The notes under the pieces were generated by a model. That model saw only the letters and a list, made by a program, of their open reading frames with translations, searched no databases and was not told the origin of the DNA. From Gonatopus flavifemur (taxonomy: Eukaryota > Arthropoda > Insecta > Hymenoptera > Dryinidae), in the NCBI GenBank assembly GCA_018340375.1, contig JAFFJZ010000085.1:248001-312000 (forward strand): a stretch of DNA of 64,000 nt, written 5' to 3'. A program made the position numbers and the translations under genes. Of this stretch, positions 36,260-47,099 are shown piece by piece (position 1 is the first letter of the stretch; each line of letters begins with the position of its first letter).

Positions 36260-36510
36260 CTAATGATGACTTGTATATTTCTCTTCCGCTTTTGATAACA
36301 TAGAAAGGAACTCAATTTCTAATCCTGATCTTGCTCTGTATAGGAGACGACGTGATCCTTCTGCGAGACGTCGAAGTATTCCATCAACCCCTCCGGGTGG
36401 CTGTACAAGAGTATTGAGCGGAGCCAAAATGGCTTCTTGAATGTCTGTTGATGAGGTAGAATTCCGATCACTCCTGATTTCCGGAAGTATACCATAATCA
36501 TTCCAATCAA
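36260..36510 (-). pseudogene. C-terminal fragment of a possible Harbinger-associated second protein
   Basis: In the frame ending at UAG 36260-36262, the minus strand is open for more than 80 codons and reads as a plausible helical tail (STDIQEAILAPLN, GGVDGILRRLAEGSRR, EIEFLSMLSKAEE). An in-frame stop precedes it, so it is an exon or a truncated piece. PIF/Harbinger elements carry a second Myb/MADF-type gene that is often convergent with the transposase. Its position and orientation fit that role, but I infer this without a diagnostic motif. A separate MADF-like fragment is at 43953-44156. Confidence 0.35.
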
Positions 36511-36859
36511 ATGCTTATGACAATTATGACAATTCAAGAGGAGGTTCTCATCAAGCAAACCCCGGAATAGGCTGATATTTTCGAATTCTTTTTCTCACAG
36601 GAGAAAGTAAATAAAGAACTCGAGTTTTTCTCACTCATGTAATTAGTGTCAGGATACATCAGAAAATTTCTCTCTCATCACGGAAATTTGTATATCGGAA
36701 CTGCAATGGTATTCTTCTCGGAGTCATGCTTTTCATAACGGTCTCCACGATATCTCAAAAACTGAGCGATGCATCACCTTCGTTTTATTTTTTTTCATTT
36801 CAAAGTAGACTCAAGTCATTGGAATATCTCATGCGTCCATTTAGAAGATCATCTCTAGC

Positions 36860-37120
36860 CAACATAACAAAGCATGTTCTGGAGAAATCTCAAGACGAGT
36901 TCAAGATGTCTTATGCAATACTAAAAAATACCGTTTAGATTTCTTTGACACTTCTTACTTCTACAACATGTGTGAAATGTATCATTTAGAAGATCTGAAA
37001 CTTGTCCTCCGGGAGGATATGTTTCATATGCCTCTTAGATATTCTTTCAGAAATGAGACCTGTTTCAGATCTTTTGATGTTGCATAACACATCTTGAACT
37101 CTTGAGATATCTTCAAAACA
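36860..37120. repeat. Short foldback
   Basis: ATCTCAAGACGAGTTCAAGATGTCTTATGCAA near 36890 pairs with TTGCATAACACATCTTGAACTCTTGAGATATCT near 37080; CCTCCGGGAGG lies in the loop. Confidence 0.55.
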
Positions 37121-37337
37121 CGGATCACTATGTCGGAGCTGAAAAACATCTTATGATAACCTCAATTCTATATATGCTTTTTTTGTGAAGGGATAAGAGC
37201 GGCAGGGCTTTTTTTGCCAATTTTTGCGTAGTTCGTTACGGAAAAGTTGGCTGAAGTGCTACCGCTCATATCACGTGAAAATAGAAGAAAACACGTACCT
37301 TCTGATGGATGTGGACTATTTTCACTATCAACCGTAC

Positions 37338-37364
37338 TGTATGTATGTATGTATGTATGTGTGT
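37338..37364. repeat. (TATG)n microsatellite
   Basis: Five TATG units ending in GTGTG. Confidence 0.85.
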
Positions 37365-37654
37365 AATGTTCTTCTTCATTTCATCCTTATATATCACTAT
37401 AGTGGATGATATAAAGTTGTGTGGAGATAAAAACCAATTAGGTTTGCTCTGCAATAACCAGATTCATTAAGTTTAAGTATAAGTTATTCACAATATTTAC
37501 AAGTTCAAATTCATTACCTGCAATAACGAGAAAACAACAATTGAAGCCCTTATTCCGTTATGTTTCTTCATCTTTTGTTAATTCAGATATTTATTCCGAT
37601 ATTGAAATGACACGTGTCCTCAATTCTTTCCTCTTCTTATCATTCTCACGCCTT

Positions 37655-37860
37655 ACGTCTTTTCCCGTTGATTATTCAATACTCCGTCGATAATGTGATA
37701 TAGTTTGTAATCTAATTAGAGGAATCCCTACACATCGTAAGTGTATCGTGCTTCCTTTTATATTCTCCCGTTGGTAATTCAGAACTCCGTTGGTTACACG
37801 ATATAATTTGAAATCTAGTTAAAGAAATCTCGACACGTCATATAGTGTGTCGTGTTTTTT
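37655..37860 (+). repeat. Diverged tandem pair, about 105 bp unit
   Basis: Both units share CCCGTTG, then ATTCA, ACTCCGT, a GATATA block, AATCTA and CACGTC/CATCGTA ... GTCGTG blocks in the same order. Confidence 0.6.
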
Positions 37861-38091
37861 TCACATGTATTCATTTCAATTCTGTCAACGCCCTACAACA
37901 TAAACAAAAACAGTTCAAAAACAAATCAGAAAGAGGAAGAAAAGGAACTCAGATCTCTAAAACATCTCAGAATCCGAATCAAAAAATACCAAACAAAACA
38001 AAGAATACAGAGAAATCCCACCCATTTTCTGACTTTCATATCTCCTTATCTCATTCTCGAATCAAAAATAGAAAGAAGAATAGTGTCTTTT

Positions 38092-39153
38092 TTATTCCTC
38101 TCTGTATTTCACTAAAAAACTCCCCTGCCCTCCACTTGTCTCCCCTTCCCTTCTCCTTTCCTCCCTGTGCTCCTCTCCTTTTCCCTTCGTTGCCATCTCC
38201 TTCCTTCCCTCTCTATCCTCTCGCCGTTGTCCTTCCCATTTGCTGTCCTCTTTTCTATCCCAAATCACCTCTATATCCTCTTCTTTCTCCAACCTGATCC
38301 AGACGTCCCTCCCTCCCTTCCCTATCCTCCTTATCTCCTCTGCTCGAATCTCCAGCCCCATCTTCTCCTCCAGCACCTCCAGCAGTTCCACATTATCCTT
38401 CAACGCTCTCATCCTCCATCCTCGTACGATGATGTTTCTTATTCTTCATATTTCATCTCTCTCTTCCCACTCTTCCATCCTCGTCTGCATCCTCTCCCCT
38501 CCTTCACCCACTGCTCTCCCTCCTTCTCGCTCCCTCTGCTCCCTCTTCTCCCGTCACTCGGCTCCTGGCTCTTCTCTCCTCTCTCTCTCCGCATTCCTCC
38601 CTCGCCGCCGCTCCCTCTCGTTCTCCGCTGTCTCCCTTATCCTCCACGCTTCCCTTTCCTAATCGACTCTCCCACCTCATTCACCTCTCGCTTCTCTTCT
38701 CCCCTACTCCTGCTTCTCCCCTCTCCTGGTAGATGGCGCCTCTCCAATTGACCTTTATCTCCTCTTTTCTTCCTTGCCGACTCCTCTCCTTTCTCCCAAC
38801 AATCTTCCTTATCCTCCTCGCTCACCTTCCTGATCAGCATTCCTTCTCCCTCCCTTATCGGCTTTTCTCCTTCTTCCACCGTTGGCAGCACTCCCGCTTT
38901 CTCGTCTCCCTTCCACTCCTGCACTACTTCTCCAATACTTCCCCCATCTTCTCCATTATTCTTTTTATCATCTCTCTCTGTTTTTTACCCTCCTCCTACA
39001 TTTTCTCCTCGATCTTCCTCTCCCATTCTTCCTCTCTTCCACGAGTCTCTCAATCTCCTCTCTCTCCATCACTCTAGCACGTGTCTTGAGCTCCCTGTTT
39101 TTCTTTTTGACTCCACCAACCACCTCCCTTTCACTGCTCCAGTTGAATTCCAT
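38092..39153 (-). pseudogene. LINE ORF1-like relic, GA-rich coding strand
   Basis: The minus strand is extremely purine-rich and keeps long frames made of Glu, Lys, Arg and Gly. The order is a coiled-coil-like part (KTRARVMEREEIERLVEERK), charged spacer (SARKKRGDKGQLERR), then an RRM-like core (NIIVRGW, LEVLEEKMGLEIRAEEIRRIG, DVWIRLEKEEDIEVI). This is the architecture of ORF1 proteins of several insect LINE groups. At least two frame changes separate the parts. It could also be an amplified purine-rich repeat, but the RRM-like core argues for a real ancestor. Confidence 0.5.
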
Positions 39154-40095
39154 CCACGGATGAAGTCAACCGCCAACACTTTCACTCCTCTTTTTCTTAC
39201 TTTTTCCACTTTCATACCGCACTACTCCACTTTTCTCCCCCGCTAACTCTCACTTGACTTTACACCTTCACCATCTCACCGGAAGTCCCTATCAACCTAC
39301 TGGGTTCAGTGATAATTGATGGTGAATCTGATGAACATGGATCGCAGGCAACGTTGAGAGGGATGTCGAGTTCTGAAGTGCTGGTGGTGTTGGTTGGTAT
39401 CATTCGTACAGTACATATAGTGTTACCAGGAATGAACAAATCAATAATTCTATTACATGGAGAGAAAAATGGAGTCCATACTACGAAACGAATGATTATG
39501 TCAGGACTCAAGTACAATTTATATCAACGATGATTACACAGGACAGCAACAAAAAAGTTTTTGACTGTATCTTGAGTTTTGAGAAATGATTCGAAGTGGT
39601 TTCGATGTGCTGAATATGTAAACAATGTCAGGTCTTCTGAATCACTTCAATTTTTATAATTGTTTGGATACAAGTTTTGTATGAGATTTACATATTTGAT
39701 GAATTTTGAATATAGATCTGTTGAATGTATCAGCTCAAAGTAGTTCCCATTTCTCCCCTTCCAAGGTAATCTCATGTATGTGTGTGAGCGCTGACTCTGT
39801 GTGTGGCGTGAATATTTCGAGTTTTGATTCAGGAACAGTGACGTATCGATACGATAAGTTTATCTCTGTACACATTATATTGAAGTCCCTAGGTAATACG
39901 AAATATAGTGCTTTCACTCTTTCATTTATAACAAGATCATTCTAAACAACGAACTCATCTAAGTCATCTGATTTGATTACTATATTCAGCACATCATAAT
40001 TATTCCGGATCAGAATCCAAATCTTAAGATGTGATGACTGTGGACCAGTGTTATTTCATATTCAAACCATTCAACTTGGATCAAGTCCTATATCA
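39154..40095. other. Non-coding; nothing recognised
   Basis: CT-rich at first (a continuation of the preceding relic), then AT-rich with short frames lacking family resemblance (39309-39533, 39706-39945). Confidence 0.4.
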
Positions 40096-40603
40096 TCCCC
40101 GGAACAGAACATGAACCTTCAGCGAACGTCCAAATTAGAGCTGTATGGATCAGGCAGGAGGTTCATGGAAGCTCATTTTGAGATTCACAAACATTTGACG
40201 GAGGTTCTACGAACGTTGAAATGTCCGCCTCGAAATACTTCCAGAAAACGTTGATGGAACGTTAATTGAAGGTTCATCAAAGTTCAATAACGCTTCACAA
40301 AAATATCTATACTCATATTAATTTTCATTAATTCATGTTCCTTATTTGATTGATTATTCATGTTAATTATTGGAAATTAATCTAAGTCTAGATATTTTTG
40401 TGAAGCTTTAGCAAACCTTCGATGACCCCCCAACGAACGTTCCATCTACCTTTCTTGGAGGCATTTCGAGGTGGACATTTGAACGTTTGCAAACCTTTGT
40501 TGAACGTTTATGAATCTAAGAATTAGCTTTCATGAACCTTCGACCCGATCTATGCAAATCTAATTTGAACGTTCGCTGAAGCTTCATGTTCTCTTCGGGC
40601 AGG
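40096..40603. repeat. Foldback (MITE-like) element, about 210 bp arms
   Basis: AACATGAACCTTCAGCGAACGT near 40108 pairs with ACGTTCGCTGAAGCTTCATGTT near 40570. The arms are inverse complements inward to CACAAAAATATCTA (40297-40310) and TAGATATTTTTGTG (about 40389-40402). The spacer of about 80 bp is AT-rich. The motif GAACGTT recurs many times in both arms. No coding frame and no certain target duplication. Confidence 0.75.
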
Positions 40604-41633
40604 TTACCATATACTTTTTTTATCAATACCTTTTTCCACATATAATTTATTGAATTATAACTCACGATCTTGCCTCCAGCACATTGTCCAGGAATGTCAT
40701 ATGTTCGAACAAGCGAAATGAATGTTTCTTTTGCTGAGTAGCACTAGCAGCTGAGCCACTTGGGATGTAAGCATTCGCTTCCTCTGCCGCTTTCATATCA
40801 CAATCCCGCGAATATTTCCACCGCTGCTGAACTGCATCTACCAGGTGTGTGAGTATGAGATCGGAACTTGCCCATAGGTGGCGCTGGATGTCGATGAAGT
40901 TACCGACAGATCACGTCAGCGGTGTTTTGTTATTGTATTGATATCCGACAAAGATTTCCAACTCCCAATAACACGAGTTTCATTCAGTAGCATTAGTTTA
41001 TTAGAGATAAACATGTCGAGTTTTGTGCCAGTGAATTATGATTTGCGGACAGCACTACTTTTCTGTTTCCATCTGGAGAAAACCGCAGCCGAATCGCATC
41101 GAAGGCTTGTGGAGGCGTTTGCTGAGCATGCTCTCGGTAAAACACAGTGTTTCAAGTGGTTCAAACGGTTTGAGAATGACGATTCCAATGTCAGGAACGA
41201 AGAACGTGGGAGACCACCGAAGATGCTTTTGAAGATTTGAAGACGCTCACCTGCAAGCCTTGTTGGACGAAGACGACGCTCAAACACAACAACAACTGGC
41301 GGATCAGTTGAAGGTGACCCGAGAAGCCATCTCCCTTCGGTTGAAAGCCATGAGAAAGATACAAAAGGTGGGGAAATGGGTTCCACATGAACTCAACGAA
41401 AGACAGCAGGGAAACCGCAAAACATCATGCGAAATGCTGCTCGCCAGGTTCCGAAGAAAGTAATTTCTCCATCGAATTGTGACTGGCGATGAGAAGTGGA
41501 TATATTTCGAGAATCCTAAGCACAAAAAGTCATGGGTTACTCCGAGTGAACCATGAACATCGACGGCAAGACCAAATCGCTACGGATGAAAGACAATGCT
41601 GTGTGTTTGGTGGGATCAGAAGGGCGTAATCTA

Positions 41634-43333
41634 CAGTGGGTTGCCGAATTATTAGGGACAGGTGCCGAATAATGTATTTGTGAATTATTAGTCTTGAATT
41701 CATAAGAAAAACGCTGTACTTTCCGAAGATAACGCTTCGATACTATAATACTGTTATTCAGAAAGTGCTATAGGAATGGAATATTTAAAAATAAATAGTA
41801 TACAATTGATTTTTGGATGAATAAGCCCAAAAAATTCATAGATCAGTATTTGGTAATATTTCCTTCAGTTTCAATAACGGCTTTTACACGCTTGGGCATG
41901 CTCTCTATGCACTTGGCACTTTCTTCCATTCAGGGGTTGTGGTGCCAAACATTTGTGAGCTTTTCTATCAGACCTACCTTAGTGGTTATCATCTCTTTGG
42001 CAACTTCTGCTTTGTTGATCTGCCATGGATTTTCAATAGGGTTCATGTCAGGAGAATTGCCAGGCCAAGGTAAAACTGGAATGTTGTGGTCTGCCGAAAA
42101 CTTGGTCACGCTTTCAGCTTTATGGCATGGTGCTGAATCATGCATAAATATGAATTCCTCACCATTTGGGAACCATTCCTTAAGTGTCGGTAACAGATGA
42201 GTTTGTGAAACTTGTTTGTACTGGTCTTGTTTCATGGTTCCCTGAACAATGAAGAGGCGCCCAATTCCTTTAGCGCTTATGACAGACCACACCATCACCT
42301 TAACAGGGTGTTTCACCCTCTCCACGAGACAGTCAGGGTGGTACTTTTCACCTGGGCGCCGCTTGACGAGGCTGCTCTTATCGGCTAGAATTTCAAACAT
42401 CGACTCCTCTGAGAAACAAACCTGAAAAAGAAGAAAGATGTTCATGATTTTGAAAAACAATGTTTAAATTGGTGTTACATAACAGTGATATTGCAAACTG
42501 ATCTTATTCCAGTCCTCAATAGTTTTCTGACGGTGTTCACGAGCCCAGGCGAGCCGTTTTGTCTTCATTGCATCAGTCAAGCGTGGTTTTTTCACAGGAC
42601 GATGACCTGTCAAGTCTTCTTCAGCCAACCTCCGCTGCACAGTTCTCTTGGAAACTGGTATACCGTACTCTTGGACTAAGGAAGTCAATAGTCCAACACT
42701 TCTCTTTCGGTTCTGCAAGCGGAGGTCCCGAATTCTCCTATCCGAACGTACTGTTGTAATACGTTTTCTTCCACTTTTACCTTTTCTCTTTGGCGAAAGG
42801 GTCTGATTTTAATCCGAAGTTATTTTTATCTTATTGACTGCTGACTTGGGAACACCAGCAATACTTGCTATCTTTCTCTGAGAATGACTCGTATGCTGGA
42901 GAAGGGTTTTGATCTCAGATTTTTTCCGAAGAGATAAATCACAACCTCGACTCATGCTGGGAGATAGGAATGTTAAAATTGAATCATTATTATCACAATC
43001 ATTTGGTGAAAAAAATATTTTCCTGGTGAGAGGACAATAATAACCTTCCTTCAACTGTATGTTGTGGCACAAATATGGAGATAATTTTATTCTGAGGTCT
43101 TACACTCGTTCACGTCCTCAGAACTCTACGGCACTCACAGTACTTATAGAATTGTGGAACACAAAGAAATTTTCCAACCCTCAACTTCCACCTCAAATTT
43201 GAGTTATAGAGGTATTACGAACGTAAATAATAAATTCCAGCAATACTATATTATTCCAAATGGCAGTCAAGTGCGCCCACAGGGAGAAAATGGTGAAAAA
43301 TGCAACTGTCCCTAATAATTTGGCAACCCACTG
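41634..43333 (-). mobile_element. Tc1-type element (DD34E) nested in the mariner
   Basis: Termini CAGTGGGTTGCCGAATTATT and inverse complement (one mismatch in about 28 bp) have TA at 41632-41633 and 43334-43335. The length is 1700 bp. The gene is on the minus strand. Confidence 0.92.
41843..42955 (-). pseudogene. Tc1-type transposase with stops and an intron-like gap
   Basis: It starts MSRGCDLSLRKK. A paired-like helix-turn-helix follows (QRKIASIAGVPKSAVNKI), then the GRK hook region (KGKSGRKR), a second helix-turn-helix (GIPVSKRTVQRRL) and WAREHR. The catalytic domain has VCFSEESMF (first acidic position, usually Asp, here Glu), HDSAPCHKA (second Asp) and SPDMNPIENPW (Glu), with 34 residues between, hence DD34E. 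In-frame stops are at 42809-42811 and 41930-41932. Between DWNK and VCFSEES is a gap of about 85 bp (42420-42505) ending in a polypyrimidine tract and CAG, which looks like a small intron although the donor is not clear. Confidence 0.85.
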
Positions 43334-43952
43334 TATGACGAGCTGCTGAAACCTCGGGAAACTGTCAATACTCAACGCTACCGACAACAAATGATCGATT
43401 TGGGTCGTGTTTTGCGTGAAAAACCACCAGAATACCAACAAAGGCAACACAAGGTGATTTTGCTGCATGACAATGCACCAGCACACAAAGCAAAACAGGT
43501 CCAGGAAACGATAGAGTCGTTTCGTTGGGAGATTCTTCAGCACGCGCCTCACTCACCGTACTTCGCGTCATCCGATTACTACTTGTCTGCATCGATGGGA
43601 CACGCACTCGCTGAGCAGCGCTTCACTTCTTACGAAGATGTACGAAAATGGCTCGATGACTGGTTTGCCTCAAAAGAGCAACAGTTCTTCTGGCGCGGAA
43701 TCCACAAATTGCCAGAAAGATGAGAAAAATGTATAGATAGCGACGGACAATACTTTGAATAAGTTACTTTGTATCGTATCATTACAATAAACGTGTTCTT
43801 TCCGTACAAAGATTCCGGTTTCATACTCACACACATGGTATACCCATGTTTCCTACGCGTACATGAATGTATAGTGGAAAATATCAATTTCATCATATGG
43901 ATGTCGTCACATTACTGTTATTTACACAAAAACATTTCTACAAACCATCCAT

Positions 43953-44156
43953 TCAATTCACAACTTCCTGCCATGATGCCGTTTTTTCCAACGCCGTTCT
44001 TTCACTCATTGGTGTCCGGTGATCCCAGAGAGGTTTTTTGTCTGCAACCAGAGATATTAGTAACTCATCTGAGTCCATATCACTGGATCCCTCTGATGTG
44101 ACATTCCATACGTTGAGGACATCGGAGTCTTTCTGCTGAACCAGTTCTTTTGCCAC
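43953..44156 (-). pseudogene. MADF-like DNA-binding domain fragment
   Basis: The minus-strand frame reads DELLISLVADKKPLWDHR then MSERTALEKTASWQEV, which matches the start of a MADF (Myb/SANT-like) domain. Such domains occur in host regulators and as the second protein of PIF/Harbinger transposons. There is no continuation in frame, so this is an exon or a relic. It stands directly beside the mariner right end (43838). Confidence 0.5.
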
Positions 44157-44350
44157 TTGTGACGTGATGTATTGTCACGAAGAGAATCGCAAGGTGGCAC
44201 CGCGCATCACCCTTGTTAGAGTCAGTCGTTTCATTTGCGAACACCTTAGTTCGCTCAAGGAAACACAGCTGTCACTCGCTCACATGAGAATCGGGAACAA
44301 ATTTTTCCTCCTCAACCAATCCTGACCTCCTACAACTCCTGTCCTATGAT

Positions 44351-44713
44351 TTGTCAAGATTTCCCACCCCGAGGAGGCAACGCTATCCGCCACAAGGTGA
44401 CACGGCGGTCCCTTACCACCGTAGGACGATCCACCAATCACAGGAGTTCACCTCCTCTCGACCCAGGCCGACCAACAGAGGAGAAAGGAACGCTCTCTAT
44501 CGCCCTCTCACCAAGGCTGCTGACCCGGAGGAAGGAAGCAAGCCACATGCGCCGCTCAACATGCCCCCAGGAGAGAAGAAGAAGAGGACGAGAGAGACAA
44601 CACCAATCCCGACACTTCCAGTCACTCTCACACGGGAGGAATCAAATGATCAGGGGAGGACAGAACCAATCACTCGGAGAACCCCCGCCGCACATATACC
44701 CACACTCACGTAA
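44351..44713 (+). CDS. Pro/Arg/Thr-rich 120-codon frame, unknown
   Basis: I do not recognise it. It lies in a GC-rich block (44160-45290) and two overlapping frames are open, which is a compositional effect. The peptide is rich in Pro, Arg and Thr (PPGEKKKRTRETTPIPTLP) and could be the tail of a gag or ORF1 protein. It ends just before a C15 tract (44726-44740). Weak candidate. Confidence 0.15.
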   Translation: MSRFPTPRRQRYPPQGDTAVPYHRRTIHQSQEFTSSRPRPTNRGERNALYRPLTKAADPEEGSKPHAPLNMPPGEKKKRTRETTPIPTLPVTLTREESNDQGRTEPITRRTPAAHIPTLT

Positions 44714-44725
44714 CGACTAATCGGG

Positions 44726-44740
44726 CCCCCCCCCCCCCCC
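44726..44740. repeat. Homopolymer C tract
   Basis: Fifteen consecutive C; sequence length here may be unreliable. Confidence 0.85.
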
Positions 44741-45300
44741 GCCAAGACCAATGAAACAGGCCCAAGAGGTGAGCTCCAACGGAGAGTCATGGACGGGGTC
44801 CCGTGGGGTACTTCGCGACCTCACCCGTCGGTGGAGGAGGAGAAAAGGCCATCTCGGTTTTTCACTTCTCATGTAGCCGAGCCACGGCGACATTTTACGA
44901 AAAGACTTGTTCGAGAAAATTGGAATACGGTGAGTGTACGGTGCAATCGGGGCTCGAATTTGGAATAAATCATCGGCCTGCGCATTTGCCAAGTTGTTTC
45001 TCCGGAGTAAGAGTGCCAGTGTTGGTGTTCATTATAGTGAGGAACTTTCTTCCTCCTGACATCCTCCACGTGCTCCCCCTCTCGAATTTCCCTTCACCCT
45101 GTGTGTTTGCACCCTCGGAACACCCTCATCGTCTGATTAAGCCCTCCTTCGTATATGATTTTATGGTCGCGGTTTCCCTGAGCCCTCCCCTTCTTTGGTG
45201 AAAGTAAACGGCATGGTCCGTATAGAGTATTCCCTTGTGGTCGTGCCCTCCGGCTCCTCCGAATTCCCTGTGTTCCCCAAGTCAAATGGATGAACTTTAA
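44741..45300. other. GC-richer non-coding flank
   Basis: Short frames on both strands, none recognisable. The flank ends with TTAA (45297-45300), the insertion site of the next element. Confidence 0.4.
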
Positions 45301-46830
45301 CCCATTGATGCCCATGGCGGAACTGCTGGGCCTACGGGAAAAGGAACTATCGGAAATAGGATATCTGGGTGGAGGATGAACATCCATGGAGGAAAGAAAT
45401 GTTTACAATTTGTTTGAACAATTATTGATTGAACAATTTGTAGGAAATATCAATTCAAGTGGTTGAAAACCCCGGGATCGTGTTCTACGGAGAATTTCAT
45501 ATAAGAATAGGTGGTTTGGAAAGTTTTCAACCATCGCATTGGTTTGTAAATAACAATTATGAACAATTTCGAATACCCCATACCCGTTTGTGCCCACGGT
45601 GAGACTGCTGGGCCTACGGGTGAAGTAACTATTGAGAATAGGATATCTGGGTGGAGGATGAACATCCAAGGAGGAAAAAAAATTTTTACAATTTGTTTAA
45701 ACAATGATTGTTTGAACAATTTGTTGGAAATATGAATTCACGTGGATGAAAACCCCAGGATCGTGTTCTACGGAGAATTCAATATAAGAATAAGTGGTTT
45801 GGAAAGTTTTCGACCATCGCATTTGTTTGTAAATAAAAATTATCAACAATTCCGAATACTCCATACCCGTTCGTGCCCACGGTGAAACTGCTGAGCCTAC
45901 AGGGAGAGTAACTATTGGGGATAGGATATCTGGGTGGAGGAGAACATCCACAGAGAAAAAAAGTTTTCACAATATGTTTGAACAATTATTGTTTGAACAA
46001 TTTGTTGAATATATGGATTCAAGTGAATGAAAACCCAGGGATCGTGTCCCACGAAAAATTTCATATGAGAATAGGTGGTGTGGAAAGTTTTCAACCATCA
46101 GATTTGTTTGTGAATAACAATCATAAACAATTCCGAATACTCCATACCCGTTCATGCACACGGTGAAACTGCCGGGCCTATGGGGAAAATGACTATTGCA
46201 AATAGGATATCTGGGTGGAGGATGAACATCCACGGAGGAAAAACATTTTTACAATTCGTTTAAACAATTATTGTTTGAAGAATTTCTTGAAAATATGAAT
46301 TCACGTGGATGAAAACCCCAGGATCGTGTTCTACGGGAAATTTCATATGAGAATAGGTGGTTTGGAAAGTTTTCAACCATCGCATTCGTTTGTAAATGAA
46401 AATTATAAACAATTTCGAATACTCTGTACCCGTTCGTGCCCACGGTGAAACTGCTGGGCCTACGGGAAAAGTGACTATTGGGAATAGGATATCTGGGTGG
46501 AGGATGAATATCCACGGAGGAAAAAAATTTTCACAATTTGTTTCAACAATTATTGTTTGAAGAATTTTTCGGAAATATGAATTCACGTGGATGGAAACCC
46601 CAGGATCGTGTTCTACGGAAAATTTCATGTAAGAAAAGATGGTTTGGGGAGTTTCCAACCATCGCATTTGTTTGTAAATAAAAATTACAAACAATTTCGA
46701 ATACTCCATACCCGTTGGTGCCCACGGTGAAACTGCTGGGCCTACTGGAGAAGTAACTATTGGGGATAGGATATCTGGGTAAAGGATGAACATCCACGGA
46801 CAACAAAAATGTTTCCAATTTGTTTAAACA
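45301..46830 (+). repeat. Tandem array, about 282 bp unit, 5.4 copies
   Basis: The marker GGATATCTGGGT occurs at about 45359, 45642, 45925, 46207, 46489 and 46770, so the period is 281-284 bp. Each unit holds GCCCACGGTGAAACTGCTGG, the marker, a TTTGTTTGAACAATTATTG segment, and GGATCGTGTTCTACGG. Copies differ by a few percent. Confidence 0.92.
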
Positions 46831-46930
46831 ATTATTGTTCATTTGTCTAAGATTATCTCAAAGAAACATCATAAACGCGTCGGGCGTCTGAGTTTGGGGA
46901 ATAAAAGTTCGCTCGTGCGTATGTACTTAT

Positions 46931-47082
46931 GTGTTGATGTGTGTGTGTGTGTGTATCAGCAGGTGAGTGTGGTTCTGGGTGTATATACTTATAAACATCG
47001 GAACCTAGCAGCTCGTCACTCCTGCTGTATTTTGTGACTCCAAATCCAAGTCTATAAGCTTACGTGTGTGTGTGTGTGTGTT
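46931..47082. repeat. Two GT microsatellites in the spacer
   Basis: GTGTGTGT runs near 46938-46956 and 47063-47081 inside the spacer between the forward and inverted arrays. Confidence 0.85.
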
Positions 47083-47099
47083 GAATTGATATTTTCAAC

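Larger units (their letters stand above)
36511..38091. other. Non-coding; foldback, microsatellite and a tandem duplication
   Basis: 36860-37120 contains an inverted repeat, 37338-37364 a microsatellite and 37655-37860 a tandem pair. I see no gene in the remainder. Confidence 0.5.
41013..43762 (+). pseudogene. Mos1-like transposase, split by Tc1 and carrying several stops
   Basis: The first part is 41013-41633 (MSSFVPVNYD, AESHRRLVEAF, WVPHELNERQQG, TGDEKWIYFENPKHKKSW, MLCVWWDQKGVIY). It has a frameshift near 41225, UAA at 41461-41463, UGA in the TSTAR region near 41553 and a further stop near 41589. The second part is 43336-43762 (LLHDNAPAHK, RWEILQHAPHSP, SSDYYLSASMGHALAEQRF, FFWRGIHKLPER), with UGA for Trp at 43721-43723 and the family stop at 43760-43762. 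The coding text continues across the Tc1 insertion after removal of one TA. It preserves the stretch that is frameshifted in the copy at 26401-27437. Confidence 0.9.
40841..43838 (+). mobile_element. Second Mos1-like mariner, interrupted by a Tc1 element
   Basis: Starts CCAGGTGTGTGAGTATGA and ends TCATACTCACACACATGG, with TA at 40839-40840 and 43839-43840. Without the Tc1 insert it would be about 1.3 kb. It belongs to the same family as 26325-27609, in opposite orientation. Confidence 0.92.

Noticed and set aside
37845..39163. Long plus-strand Ser/Pro/Leu-rich frames in the CT-rich block
   Set aside because: They are the shadow of the purine-rich minus-strand relic; composition alone keeps them open.
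44351..44713. Possible host proline-rich protein
   Set aside because: Two overlapping frames are open in the same GC-rich block, which points to composition and not selection; kept only as a very weak candidate.
45094..46793. Many 60-177 codon minus-strand frames with similar peptides
   Set aside because: They are translations of the 282 bp tandem unit and recur with its period; no evidence of coding.
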